Source: Methanobacterium sp.
GTDB taxonomy: Archaea > Methanobacteriota > Methanobacteria > Methanobacteriales > Methanobacteriaceae
DNA length: 22,596 bases
NCBI GenBank assembly: GCA_020854975.1
Contig: JAHKLQ010000007.1
Coordinates: forward strand, 1 to 22,596
Direction of reading: 5' to 3'
Position 1 is the first letter of the stretch; the number at the start of each line of letters is the position of its first letter. Positions 6,552 through 19,882 of this stretch are shown one piece after another. The notes under the pieces were generated by a model that was given only the letters and a program-made list of their open reading frames with translations, had not been told where the DNA came from and made no database searches. A program made the position numbers and the translations under genes.

Positions 6552-7259
6552 TTATAATATTTCATCACCAAATTCCGCGGTTTTAATCTTTACTTTTCCT
6601 AAAAGTGGCTTAATTTTTAAGGCAATATCTTTAAGTTCTTTTGGGGGAGTATTGGGAGTATTTTTCAATTTTTCATCTAGTACCACTTTGTTCCTGAATT
6701 GCTGTAAAGTATAAATATCGCACTGAACGTTTCTGGCAATTTCCATTATATCTGATGGCTCCAGCAGTCCTGGAACGTAAGTAGTCCTGCATTCGAGGAA
6801 ACAGTTTGCATTAGACAGGATACCCATACTTTTTTTTACATTTTCCCCAATTTCAGCACCTATAATTTTATTATATTTATTGAAAGGGGCTTTTACATCC
6901 AGAGCAACATAATCAACCAGTTCAATTATTTCATGAAGCCTTTCTGGATAACAACCATTGGTATCTAATTTAGTTTTTAACCCCTTACTTTTGGCGTAAT
7001 CTAGGATCTGGTGAACCTCTTCAATCTGCATTGTTGGTTCTCCACCTGTGATGACCACAGCATCAATAAAGTCACAGGCTTCATCAATTTTATTTTCAAT
7101 ATAGGTGATGGTTGATGGATCTCCTCCATCAATAATCTCTGGATTATGACAGTAGGGGCATCGAAGGAGACAGCCCCCAGTGAATATCACCAGAGACATG
7201 TTACTTGGATATTCAAGGGATGAAAATATAATTCCCCCGGTTATCATGGAATTCCCCAT
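6552..7259 (-). CDS. Radical SAM activase, anaerobic ribonucleotide reductase activating type (NrdG2-like)
   Basis: 235 residues. FTGGCLLRCPYCHNPE gives the radical SAM cluster motif C30-x3-C34-x2-C37, and VVITGGEPT is the SAM-binding GGE motif. LDTNGCYPE and DYVALDVKAP follow as in this subgroup. The family installs the glycyl radical on class III ribonucleotide reductase (NrdD), for dNTP synthesis under anaerobiosis; NrdD is not in this window, so a different glycyl-radical partner is possible. The start ATG at 7259 lies 4 bp after the HisC stop, and GGATGA spanning that stop can serve as ribosome binding site, implying translational coupling. An alternative ATG (codon 5) follows GGGG. The three-gene group is probably one transcript. 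Confidence 0.82.
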   Translation of the reverse strand: MGNSMITGGIIFSSLEYPSNMSLVIFTGGCLLRCPYCHNPEIIDGGDPSTITYIENKIDEACDFIDAVVITGGEPTMQIEEVHQILDYAKSKGLKTKLDTNGCYPERLHEIIELVDYVALDVKAPFNKYNKIIGAEIGENVKKSMGILSNANCFLECRTTYVPGLLEPSDIMEIARNVQCDIYTLQQFRNKVVLDEKLKNTPNTPPKELKDIALKIKPLLGKVKIKTAEFGDEIL

Positions 7260-7263
7260 TATA

Positions 7264-8364
<1,101 letters not shown>

Positions 8365-8369
8365 TAGAA

Positions 8370-8864
8370 TCAATCCTCATTATCTTTTAGGGTTATGTTT
8401 TCTTTTTGAGACAGCATTAAATAACGTAGAGCATTGTCTTTAATCCCTTTTATTTCCTCTTCTTCAAGTTCTCTCACAGCTCTGGCAGGAACACCCATTA
8501 TCAGATGGCCTTCTGGGAAAACCTTTCCCCCCGGCACCAAGCTTCCAGCGGCAACCATACTGTTCTTTTGGATATGACTACCATTTAATATGGTGGCGTT
8601 CATGCCGATAATGCAGTTATCATCCACTTTGCAACCATGGAGTACTGCAGCATGACCCACTGAAACATAATTTCCTATATAAATGGGGAAACCCTTTGAA
8701 GAATGTAACACGCAGTTATCTTGAACATTGGAAAAACTGCCAATAGTTATAGCTTCAATATCTCCCCTTATCACGGCATTATACCATATGGAAGACTTTT
8801 CACCAATACAAACTTTTCCAATGATATGGACACCTGGAAAAATCATGGTACTGTGGTTAATCAT
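8370..8864 (-). CDS. Gamma-carbonic anhydrase-like left-handed beta-helix protein (CamH/YrdA type)
   Basis: 164 residues with hexapeptide repeats (VHIIGKVCIGEKSSIWYNAVIRGD and following) and a C-terminal helix containing ALRYLMLSQKEN. The three zinc histidines of gamma-class carbonic anhydrases are present as H54 (CVLH), H71 and H76 (VGHAAVLHG), with R33/D35 (RGD) and Q48 at the expected places. The acidic loop of the Methanosarcina enzyme Cam is absent, which places it with the shorter CamH/YrdA-like proteins. Carbonic anhydrase activity is possible but many such members have none shown. ATG 8864 is used; the in-frame TTG 8870 is less likely, and neither has a strong ribosome binding site. 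It is the first gene of the probable operon with hisC and the activase. Confidence 0.8.
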   Translation of the reverse strand: MINHSTMIFPGVHIIGKVCIGEKSSIWYNAVIRGDIEAITIGSFSNVQDNCVLHSSKGFPIYIGNYVSVGHAAVLHGCKVDDNCIIGMNATILNGSHIQKNSMVAAGSLVPGGKVFPEGHLIMGVPARAVRELEEEEIKGIKDNALRYLMLSQKENITLKDNED

Positions 8865-8921
8865 ATTCAAATTTATGATTTCTATTCATAAAAACATTTC
8901 ATAGAGATTTATTTTAGTTAT

Positions 8922-8957
8922 CTAAGGAATTACTTAATTTATAAGGAATTAGTTTAT
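8922..8957 (-). promoter_or_regulatory. Promoter with duplicated TAAGGAATTA box before the gamma-CA gene
   Basis: TAAGGAATTA occurs at 8923-8932 and 8942-8951 (plus-strand reading), 19 bp apart. On the minus strand a TTATAAATT element (about 8946-8938) and a second TTTATAAAC (about 8960-8952) lie just upstream of each copy. The downstream TATA would start transcription near 8913-8916. The duplicated box may be a tandem promoter or a regulator site. Confidence 0.4.
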
Positions 8958-9023
8958 AAAAATCTGCATAAAAAATTGAATATAATAAATATAACAAGTT
9001 GAATATGTTTTTTAGGTTTAAAA

Positions 9024-10304
<1,281 letters not shown>

Positions 10305-10390
10305 ATGAACTCCTCTTTCCATATCATGCCTTCAGTCTCATTTACTTTTGTTAAACATGGAATCTGTTAATAACTTTAATCATATTATAT

Positions 10391-11764
10391 TTATAATAAC
10401 TTTTGGATGAATTCTGCAGTTTGATGGTGTATTATTTGAGCTTTATCTTCAGTTTTACCCTCTAAAGTTATTCTGATGAATGATTCGGTTCCAGAAGGTC
10501 TTACCAGAACCCAGCTACCATCAGAAAATGAAAGTCTAACCCCATCTTTAAGGTTAGTATCTACAACATCATCAAAAATTAGGGAAAGTTCAGACTTTGC
10601 TTTTTCCATAATAGGCTTTTTTTGAATTTCATCACAGTCAATTCTATCTCTTATAGTGGGATAACTTGGAACATCATCTAAAAGCTTTGATAAAGGTCCT
10701 TTGTTTTGAACCAGTTCTATAACCCGCAAAGCAGATAATATACCATCGGGACACATACAGAACTGGGGATGTAACCAGGTTCCTGAAGGTTCACCTCCAA
10801 ATTTTGCCAAGGGTTTGCTATGATTTTGATTTATTTTGTGGATCATTTCAGCAACATGAACATCACCGACTTTAGTTCTTTCCACGGTACCACCCACTTC
10901 TTCCAGAGCACGGTCAATGCAGGCAGAGGCATCTACAGTGGTGACTACACAGCCACCTACCTCTGCTGATACCAAAGCCAGTAATTTGTCAAAATCAGCC
11001 ATCCGACCTTTATCATCCACAGCTACCATTCGATCTGCATCACCGTCATGGGCAATACCCAAATCTGCTCCAGTTGCTTTCACTACTTGCATCAGTTCCA
11101 TGAGGTTGGCAGCGGATGGTTCTGGTTTTCTACCAGGGAAAAACCCATCTGGTTGAGCATTTAAACTCACCACCTGGCATCCGGCCTTTCTGAGAATAAG
11201 TGGGGAAAGGTAAGATGCAGCACCATTAGCACAATCCACAACCACCTTGAGACCAGGTTTAATATCCATTAAACCCAGAAGATCATCAATATAATCACCA
11301 ATAACTGGACTTATATCTTCAATTTTCCCGATGTTCTGCCAGGATGCTTTGTAAAAGTTTTGTTCATGAATGATTTTTTCTATGTTTCGTTCCTGCTCTT
11401 GAATATAAGCCATACCATCAGGATTCCACAATTTAATCCCATTATATGGAGATGGATTATGGGATGCAGTGATCATAACTCCGGCATCTGCTCCCAGTTT
11501 CATGGTGGCATAGCCTACTAGGGGTGTGGGAACCATTCCCAGACTCAGGACGTGACAACCCCCTTGAAGAATACCTGCACTTACAGCTCTTTCTAGCATA
11601 AGGTTGGAGGTTCGAGTGTCATATCCCACTACCACTTTGCATCCTTCACCTAGATAAGTGGAAATTGCTTTTCCCACATTCAATGCCAGTTCTGGGCTTA
11701 TTTCATTGGCTATTTTCCCCCTTATTCCAGAGGTACCGAAGAGTTTGGGAATATCAGAATCCAT
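10391..11764 (-). CDS. glmM: Phosphoglucosamine mutase / phosphohexomutase
   Basis: 457 residues of the alpha-D-phosphohexomutase superfamily. Landmarks in order: KLFGTSGIRG at the N-terminus, the phosphoserine loop ITASHNPSPYNG with S101, the metal loop D240-G-D242-A-D244-R, the sugar-specificity loop GGEPSGTW, and the C-terminal phosphate loop RPSGTESFIRI. GlmM interconverts glucosamine-6-P and glucosamine-1-P, the step before GlmU; the GEPSG loop and the neighbouring glmU favour this over phosphomannomutase, though archaeal members can be broad. ATG 11764 begins 1 nt after the apgM stop codon, with GGGG inside the end of apgM as likely ribosome binding site, so translation is coupled. Confidence 0.9.
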   Translation of the reverse strand: MDSDIPKLFGTSGIRGKIANEISPELALNVGKAISTYLGEGCKVVVGYDTRTSNLMLERAVSAGILQGGCHVLSLGMVPTPLVGYATMKLGADAGVMITASHNPSPYNGIKLWNPDGMAYIQEQERNIEKIIHEQNFYKASWQNIGKIEDISPVIGDYIDDLLGLMDIKPGLKVVVDCANGAASYLSPLILRKAGCQVVSLNAQPDGFFPGRKPEPSAANLMELMQVVKATGADLGIAHDGDADRMVAVDDKGRMADFDKLLALVSAEVGGCVVTTVDASACIDRALEEVGGTVERTKVGDVHVAEMIHKINQNHSKPLAKFGGEPSGTWLHPQFCMCPDGILSALRVIELVQNKGPLSKLLDDVPSYPTIRDRIDCDEIQKKPIMEKAKSELSLIFDDVVDTNLKDGVRLSFSDGSWVLVRPSGTESFIRITLEGKTEDKAQIIHHQTAEFIQKLL

Positions 11765-11765
11765 A

Positions 11766-13685
<1,920 letters not shown>

Positions 13686-13687
13686 GG

Positions 13688-14278
<591 letters not shown>

Positions 14279-14314
14279 ACTAATCACTTATCATTGTCGT
14301 ATAATTTGTAAGAT

Positions 14315-14337
14315 TCTATATAGAACTAACAGTTCTA
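14315..14337 (-). promoter_or_regulatory. rps3ae promoter TATA with adjoining 7-bp inverted repeat
   Basis: The minus strand carries CTATATAG (about 14323-14316) about 40 bp before the rps3ae ATG, predicting a start near 14293-14296. Immediately upstream and overlapping it is the perfect inverted repeat TAGAACT-AAC-AGTTCTA (14321-14337, plus-strand reading). Its position over the TATA/BRE suggests a repressor or activator site for the operon. Confidence 0.45.
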
Positions 14338-14569
<232 letters not shown>

Positions 14570-15781
14570 CTACAACCCTGAAGGTAAAATATTTTCGGTC
14601 AGGAGATTTTTGAACTGTTCTTCACAGTTACCTTTAGTTACATAGTCTTTCACTAGAATGTATCCTTCCGAGTAAATGGTCATATAAGATCTGAAAAGTG
14701 GCATCATAATCATTTCCATGGTAGATGAAGCTGTAGCCCTGCTTACCAGACCATACTCCTGAAGATAATCAACTGCTTCTCCTTTATTTAGTTCTCCATT
14801 GTAATATTTTATGGCAGTGTTAGTTACAATGTTAAAGGATAATCCAGGTATCTGAAGTTCATCAACTGTTTTTAAAACCTGATAAAATGTTTCAAGTTCA
14901 TCTGGTTTTGAAAGAGGCATGTTTAGTTTAGGTAGAAGAAATTTCCCCATCCATTGATAGAGTTCATCATCTGGAAAAATGATTTCTGCTGCTAGATTAG
15001 CACTGCCTTCTGCAATAACATTCAAAGGAGATTGTAAAGTGCACACCGCTGCATCCAGATAACCTTTCTCTTTGTAAAGAATTTTTTCACGAAGTTGCAG
15101 GAGAAGATGATGTCCAGGATATGTTTCATGGGCTATGATACGGGGAATTTCAAAAGCATAATATGGATAGTCAATGTTGACATCTATTTTAGAATGTGCA
15201 TTGCCTAAAAAATAATTATAAGCTTTCCAGGGCTGATTTGAAACATAATTAATCTCCACACTTTCCCCTTCAACCAGTTTGAAAATTTCCTGAGAACGTT
15301 TTTTAACTTCTTTTAAGGTCAAACCAAAAGCTTTAATCAGTTCTTTTTTACTAAGGCGAAATTTACCAGTCCAATCCATGTAAAGCATGTATAAATCCGC
15401 ATTATTATCTTTTGTAGATGGAAGCAGCTCTTTAAGTTTTTCCCTTATTTTGAGAATCTCATTTTCATCCATAATTCGTGGTCTGATGTTGAAGAGACCT
15501 TCAATTTCATCATAAAAGTCAAATTTTTCACCATCAAGCATCTTCAGAGTGAAATCAATGGATTGCAAATTTTTTTCCAGATATCTTCCCCTTTTACCAT
15601 TTTCCGGAATTGAATTGATTAATTCATTGACATCATTTTTTAAATCAGGGATGGGCTTCTTTTTTGAGCTTTCAACCTTTTCTTTTATTGAAGATGGGCC
15701 GAAGTAGGAATCCACGTAACCTTCAAAATGTTTATTTATCTCTAAAACTAGTGTAAGATATTTTTTTCCAAAGACTCCCAT
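14570..15781 (-). CDS. DUF885-type metallopeptidase-like protein
   Basis: 403 residues, no signal peptide or membrane segment, so cytosolic. The key motif HETYPGHH at 218-225 (H218-E219...H224) is the zinc-binding signature of DUF885 proteins, distantly related to M32/M3-like gluzincin peptidases. The glutamate in VIAEGSANLAAE (E258) is the likely third ligand. The C-terminal third has EYGLVSRATASSTMEM and FRSYMTIYSEGY, the family's conserved Arg and Tyr region. At 403 residues it is shorter than common bacterial DUF885 proteins (about 550-600), with most of the N-terminal helical region reduced. Substrate unknown; a peptidase or carboxypeptidase role is inferred from the fold. The start ATG 15781 follows GAGGT with 7-nt spacing. 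Confidence 0.75.
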   Translation of the reverse strand: MGVFGKKYLTLVLEINKHFEGYVDSYFGPSSIKEKVESSKKKPIPDLKNDVNELINSIPENGKRGRYLEKNLQSIDFTLKMLDGEKFDFYDEIEGLFNIRPRIMDENEILKIREKLKELLPSTKDNNADLYMLYMDWTGKFRLSKKELIKAFGLTLKEVKKRSQEIFKLVEGESVEINYVSNQPWKAYNYFLGNAHSKIDVNIDYPYYAFEIPRIIAHETYPGHHLLLQLREKILYKEKGYLDAAVCTLQSPLNVIAEGSANLAAEIIFPDDELYQWMGKFLLPKLNMPLSKPDELETFYQVLKTVDELQIPGLSFNIVTNTAIKYYNGELNKGEAVDYLQEYGLVSRATASSTMEMIMMPLFRSYMTIYSEGYILVKDYVTKGNCEEQFKNLLTENILPSGL

Positions 15782-15833
15782 TTTTAAACCTCTATATTAC
15801 ACAATATATATTAACAGATGGATTCCCATCAAC

Positions 15834-15891
15834 AATCCTGATTGATTGGATAAAATGAAAATAATCCTGATTGATTGGATAAAATGAAATA
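15834..15891. repeat. Perfect tandem duplication, 29-bp period
   Basis: Two adjacent copies (15834-15862 and 15863-15891) agree over 27 bases, beginning AATCCTGATTGATTGG and ending ATAAAATGAAA. They lie between the tautomerase stop and the DUF885 start, in the presumed DUF885 promoter region. The near identity suggests a recent slippage event. Confidence 0.8.
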
Positions 15892-15933
15892 TAAACCCAC
15901 GGTTAAACCGTTAATCTGGTTAATATGGGTTTA
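15892..15933. repeat. Inverted repeat with nested palindrome
   Basis: TAAACCCA (15892-15899) pairs with TGGGTTTA (15926-15933). Inside is the perfect palindrome CGGTT-A-AACCG (15900-15910), and GGTTAA recurs at 15919-15924. It directly abuts the 29-bp tandem duplication. It could fold at the 3' end of the tautomerase mRNA or act as an operator for the DUF885 gene. Confidence 0.5.
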
Positions 15934-15963
15934 GGGAAATAAGTTGTGGATAATTGGTATCAG

Positions 15964-16179
15964 TTATTCATCCCATCCTGGAATTTTAACATCCTTAAAT
16001 TTTTCTGAAGCTGGTATTCCACCTATTCCCCAATGAGATTGTGGTACCTCATGTATTAAGATTTCCACAGCGTCTGCTGGAATACCCAAATCTACAAAGA
16101 CTTTAGTTAAATTTTCAATTAAGTAGTTTACATTTTCTTGTTTGAAACCTTTCCATACATTTACATGAACCGTAGGCAT
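15964..16179 (-). CDS. 4-oxalocrotonate tautomerase family protein
   Basis: 71 residues, a single beta-alpha-beta unit of the tautomerase superfamily. MPTVHVNVWKG places the catalytic proline directly after the initiator Met, to become Pro1 after processing. ILIHEVPQSHWGIGGIPAS is the usual C-terminal strand region. Such small proteins form hexamers and catalyse keto-enol tautomerisation; the physiological substrate in methanogens is not known. GGTGG lies 4 nt before the ATG. It is separated from the DUF885 gene by 182 bp of repeats and is probably its own transcript. Confidence 0.88.
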   Translation of the reverse strand: MPTVHVNVWKGFKQENVNYLIENLTKVFVDLGIPADAVEILIHEVPQSHWGIGGIPASEKFKDVKIPGWDE

Positions 16180-16457
16180 TGTACCACCATCCTATTTTTT
16201 AACTTTAAAACTATCTAATATTATTAATAAATAAAAATAAAAATTTTATTAAATATTGTATTTCACAGAGTAAGAAGTTAAAAATAACTGAATAACTAGT
16301 TTAACTTTGTGTAAGTCTGTAGCATATTGATAATTGGCTAAAAGATTCTGTATATTATTTGAAAACTTTTAATTTAAGTATATGGAAATTATTCCTTAAC
16401 GGATCAGGAAATAGACAACAAAAATACTACCTTATTTATAAAGTCGAGGGAAGTGTA

Positions 16458-16931
16458 ATGTGGAAAGTGTCTAACAAACTGTGGATTATAACTACTGCCC
16501 CTTTACTAGTAGTTGGAGTGGGAATGATTCTTTATGGGTTAATGGTATCTCCAGAAGCTCTTACTGATGATGGTTATCCTCTTAGTACTTTTCTATTTAC
16601 GATGGGTGGTGCATTCATAGTGTTTCCCATTGTAGGGGTGCTTGGAGTTTATTATTATTACAAAAGAATTAATGATAGAGAAACATTTCTCCTTAATGAT
16701 GGTATCAGTGGTGAAGCAGAGATACTCAGCCGGGAACAGACTGGTACTTATATCAATGAGCAGCCAGAAGTCAGATTTAAGCTTTTGATAACCACTCCCT
16801 TTGATGAACCCTATGAATTGGAACATAAAGAAATTGTGAATCTGTTAGATATGGGTTCAATCCCGGTGGGCCGAAAAGTTCCAGTTAGGGTACATCCAGA
16901 TAATCCTAAAGATATTATCCTGATTTTATGA
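16458..16931 (+). CDS. Membrane protein with two TM helices and C-terminal beta-rich domain
   Basis: 157 residues from ATG 16458, which follows GAGGG by 7-8 nt. The in-frame TTG at 16359 would add 33 polar residues without a ribosome binding site. TM1 is LWIITTAPLLVVGVGMILYG and TM2 runs through FTMGGAFIVFPIVGVLGVYYYY. The following soluble part, from about residue 80 (GISGEAEILSREQTGTYINEQPEVRF through VPVRVHPDNPKDIIL), looks like a small OB-like beta domain of the type seen after TM pairs in DUF3592-like proteins. That domain call is a resemblance only. The function is unknown. Two TMs with a DDG-containing outer loop put both the short N-terminus and the beta domain in the cytoplasm. Confidence 0.65.
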   Translation: MWKVSNKLWIITTAPLLVVGVGMILYGLMVSPEALTDDGYPLSTFLFTMGGAFIVFPIVGVLGVYYYYKRINDRETFLLNDGISGEAEILSREQTGTYINEQPEVRFKLLITTPFDEPYELEHKEIVNLLDMGSIPVGRKVPVRVHPDNPKDIILIL

Positions 16932-16961
16932 TTAGATGATAATTTTATGATCACAGGATGA

Positions 16962-16968
16962 TTTTTTT
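16962..16968 (+). terminator. T7 terminator after the two-TM protein
   Basis: A T7 run lies 30 bp past the stop, in the 73-bp gap between convergent genes. Confidence 0.4.
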
Positions 16969-17004
16969 AGTTAAGTGTTTAGGGGATTGTTGTTAAGTAT
17001 TGAC

Positions 17005-17331
17005 TCAGAGAGGCTTGTTCATAAACCTTTCATGGGCTATGAAACGTTCTAAAACTTCTTTAACAGTTCCTTCATCTTCAACTAACTTTAAATTTGCTTT
17101 TTTAATCCCGTATTTAGCTTTCATCCCTGCCTGGGCCGCAATTACAACTTCACAGTCTCCCAAAATACTGAGACCCTGGTACCACTGGTGTTTGGATTCA
17201 GGGTTGATGTTGGTCTCAATGTATTCAATAAATTCAGGGTCATCACCATTCCATTGGTATATGGCAAATCCTCTGGTCCGGCCAAAGTGATCGGCATTAA
17301 TCTGGTCTGAGGTTGCAACAGCAATTTTCAT
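17005..17331 (-). CDS. NifX/NifB-type dinitrogenase FeMo-cofactor family protein
   Basis: 108 residues of the small RNase H-like NifB/NifX/VnfX fold. MKIAVATSDQINADHFGRTRGFAIYQW gives the typical first strand and the HFG motif, while VVIAAQAGMKAKYGIKKANLKL is the second conserved block. These proteins bind iron-sulfur or molybdenum cofactor precursors; in methanogens, stand-alone copies are common without nitrogenase genes, and none is seen here. A role as a metal-cluster carrier is inferred. ATG 17331 is set by GGAGG (17343-17339) 7 nt upstream; the in-frame codon at 17355 is ignored. Monocistronic. Confidence 0.85.
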   Translation of the reverse strand: MKIAVATSDQINADHFGRTRGFAIYQWNGDDPEFIEYIETNINPESKHQWYQGLSILGDCEVVIAAQAGMKAKYGIKKANLKLVEDEGTVKEVLERFIAHERFMNKPL

Positions 17332-17546
17332 TATGTATCCTCCGATTCTGAGCATTTATTAAAGGTTTTCAAAAAATTTCAAAGAATACTTTAAGAATAT
17401 TTTCTTCTAAAACTTCCTTCTAATAATTATAAAACATTTCTTCTGTAGAACTATCTTAAACTATCTCAATCTTAAAGTATCTCAAATATTCTTCCCATTT
17501 ATAATACTGAACTTAATTTAGATAAATCTCATTAATATCATAAATA

Positions 17547-18287
17547 TCATAATTTAACACATACAAAAACGGGCCTTTCGTCAGATTCTTTGTCCCATGG
17601 AAAGTCATGATAACCATTGTAAATGTGGGTTGAAAAACCTGTTTTTATTAGTATGTTTGCAACTTCAGGTGTGTGGAAAACACCCATCCTGTGTTGGTCA
17701 ATTTCAAAATCCATTTTTCCATCCTCTTTCACCAGAAAGACAAAGTTGGCATAGAAAACTCCATCATATAGTTGACTCTGAGATATTCTAGCCAGTTGCA
17801 GATCTCCTTCAACCACAGCATCCACCAGCATCCTACCTTCTTCCCAGTTCTCTGTGCAAAAACCCAGATCAAATATAAGAACACCACCAGGTTTTAGATG
17901 ATCATAAAATCGTTTAAAAGTTTTCTCAAGTTCCTCCAAAGTGGTGTGGTAATTTATAGCTGAGAACAGGCAGAGAATAGTATCAAATTCCTGTGGGAGA
18001 TCCATCTCCTTCATATCCCCCTCCATAAATTTTATTTCTGGAAGTTTTTCCCGGGCAATTTCCAGCATTTCCGGGTTTATATCCAGTCCCATTATATTGA
18101 AAGAATTATGGAGATAAAAAGCATGGCCTCCAGTTCCACAGGCCACATCCAAAAGATCCATACCTTCAGAGATTTTGTACTTTTCTACAGCTTTTTTGAT
18201 GAATTCTGCTTCACACTCATAATCCATCCACTGGTAAATGAGGTCATAATAACGGGCAAATTTACGGTAAAGTTCTTGTTCTGGCAT
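17547..18287 (-). CDS. Class I SAM-dependent methyltransferase
   Basis: 246 residues. Motif I is LLDVACGTGGHAF (about 45-57), with the ribose-binding acidic residue in IMGLDINPEML and motif II/III regions FMEGDMKEMDL and DTILCLFSAINYH. HLKPGGVLIFDLGF is the post-III strand. The N-terminal YRKFARYYDLIYQWMDY is frequent in small-molecule methyltransferases of this group. Substrate unknown. It lies 29 bp after the Isf flavoprotein gene on the same strand, so the two are probably cotranscribed. The ribosome binding site is weak (GAGTAAT region), which fits coupling to upstream translation. Confidence 0.85.
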   Translation of the reverse strand: MPEQELYRKFARYYDLIYQWMDYECEAEFIKKAVEKYKISEGMDLLDVACGTGGHAFYLHNSFNIMGLDINPEMLEIAREKLPEIKFMEGDMKEMDLPQEFDTILCLFSAINYHTTLEELEKTFKRFYDHLKPGGVLIFDLGFCTENWEEGRMLVDAVVEGDLQLARISQSQLYDGVFYANFVFLVKEDGKMDFEIDQHRMGVFHTPEVANILIKTGFSTHIYNGYHDFPWDKESDERPVFVCVKL

Positions 18288-18316
18288 ATTACTCTATTCA
18301 CTACAATTCCAGTTAC

Positions 18317-18883
18317 TTATTTAATCTTTATTATAAGCTTAGCAACGTTATCTCCAAATTTCCGAATAGTTTCCATACCTTCCATATCCTCTTCAACTTC
18401 TCCAGGTTCTAATCCGAAAACCATGTTCCAGTAAGTGCTTCCCGGGACGATCATGTCGTTAATGAAGAAGAACATAAGCATTTCTTGTATGGTAGCGGTG
18501 TGTCCCCCTCTCCGGGCCACAGCTATAGGTCCTCCCACTTTCCAGGATAAGAAATTCCCTGACTTCATGCTAACCATTCCGATCCTCTGCAAGGCTGACA
18601 TCAGGTCTCCACGGGCAGTTCCGAAATACACAGGAGATCCAATGATAAAACCGTCGGATACTTTAATCTTTTCAATTATGTCGTTAACACCGTCTTTAAG
18701 AGCACATTGATGTAGTTCTGCACATTTTCCACAGGCAATGCAGGAACGGATTTTCATCTGCCTTAAAGATACTATTTCAGTTTCAAGCCCGTTTTTTTCT
18801 ATGGCTTTGGCACATTCTTCCAAAACCTGCATGGTATTGCTTTCTTTCCGGGGACTGGCACATAACATTAAGACTTTACTCAT
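18317..18883 (-). CDS. Iron-sulfur flavoprotein (Isf family)
   Basis: 188 residues with a flavodoxin-like NADPH-dependent FMN reductase fold: MSKVLMLCASPRKESNT is the FMN phosphate loop, and GSPVYFGTARGDLMSALQR the second flavin contact. Between them lies the compact cysteine motif C48-x2-C51-x2-C54-x5-C60, which holds a 4Fe-4S cluster in Isf proteins of methanogens. Isf links ferredoxin-level electrons to acceptors; some members reduce oxygen or peroxide. ATG 18883 is set by AGGAGG (18896-18891) with 7-nt spacing, discarding 11 upstream in-frame residues. Likely cotranscribed with the downstream methyltransferase. Confidence 0.88.
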   Translation of the reverse strand: MSKVLMLCASPRKESNTMQVLEECAKAIEKNGLETEIVSLRQMKIRSCIACGKCAELHQCALKDGVNDIIEKIKVSDGFIIGSPVYFGTARGDLMSALQRIGMVSMKSGNFLSWKVGGPIAVARRGGHTATIQEMLMFFFINDMIVPGSTYWNMVFGLEPGEVEEDMEGMETIRKFGDNVAKLIIKIK

Positions 18884-18963
18884 AATACAACCTCCTAAAA
18901 ATACCTCATTTTTCATTTAAATTTTTCATTTAATCATCATATCAAATTATTTTTTTTAAGCAA

Positions 18964-19851
18964 TTATAATCCCTCTAATTTCTTTACAAATTCACCAATA
19001 CTCCTCATGGATCCGTCAACCCCGGGTAGATGGGAATAAAATATCTGCCAGCAATGGAACATATCCTGCCAGATCTCCAGACTCACCTGCACTTCTTGTT
19101 CCACGGCCAGGTCCCTGAATCGGTTAATATCACAAAGGAGAAGCTCTCGACTACCAGCTTGAAGTAAAAGAGGAGGAAGTCCTTTTAAATCTCCGTATAT
19201 GGGTGAAGCTAAGGGATTTTTAGGATTTTGGTTCTGCATATATAATTTTCGGACTTTGTTCAGTCTTTCGGGGTTGATCCAATCTTTAACATCCTTCAAA
19301 TGATTGTAAACAATGGGGAATGTGAGGTCCACAGCTGGTGACATGCAAACTGCACAAAGTGGCATCTTTTCTTCCATTTTTTTCAAAGCCAGAAGAGTGG
19401 CCAATGCTAGGTTTCCACCTGCAGATATTCCAGATATCACTAGATCTTTAGCTTGAAAACCTTCATCCAGTAACCAGAGATAGGATCGGATGCAATCTTC
19501 GACTGCCGCGGGAAAAGGATGTTCTGGTGCCAGACGATAGTCAACACTAAGTACAGAAAAACCAGTATATTTAGATAGACGCTGGCAGAGGTCCTGATGA
19601 CCATAGGTGGAGCCCATATTAAAACCACCACCATGGAAAAATAAAATAACTTTGTTATAGCTACTTTGGGGGGTTACAATCCAGTATGAAGGTACAGGAG
19701 CATCGTCATCTTCCATGAGTCTCAGAGGACCTTTGGAACTAAATGAAAGATAAAACTCATCGAAATTTTGGCGAATTTTCCCTAAATCACTTTCTTTTAA
19801 GTTGAACTCGTTTTTAATAAGTTTAAGAAGTTCATCAACATTTTCATTCAT
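18964..19851 (-). CDS. Alpha/beta hydrolase, hormone-sensitive-lipase-type esterase
   Basis: 295 residues. The oxyanion-hole motif HGGG is at 73-76, the nucleophile S143 is in GISAGG, and DYRLAPEHPFPAA is the HSL-family block. The acid residue appears as E236 (GSRELLL, where many members have Asp or Glu) and the base is H266 (DMFHCWQ). The first about 50 residues form the helical cap. No signal peptide, so a cytosolic carboxylesterase on short acyl or aryl esters is expected; the natural substrate is unknown. The ATG at 19851 follows GGGG by 7 nt. Separated by 80 bp from the flavoprotein gene, with its own TATA upstream. Confidence 0.88.
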   Translation of the reverse strand: MNENVDELLKLIKNEFNLKESDLGKIRQNFDEFYLSFSSKGPLRLMEDDDAPVPSYWIVTPQSSYNKVILFFHGGGFNMGSTYGHQDLCQRLSKYTGFSVLSVDYRLAPEHPFPAAVEDCIRSYLWLLDEGFQAKDLVISGISAGGNLALATLLALKKMEEKMPLCAVCMSPAVDLTFPIVYNHLKDVKDWINPERLNKVRKLYMQNQNPKNPLASPIYGDLKGLPPLLLQAGSRELLLCDINRFRDLAVEQEVQVSLEIWQDMFHCWQIFYSHLPGVDGSMRSIGEFVKKLEGL

Positions 19852-19882
19852 TTTTAAACCCCATTACCCTGAATTAATTAAT

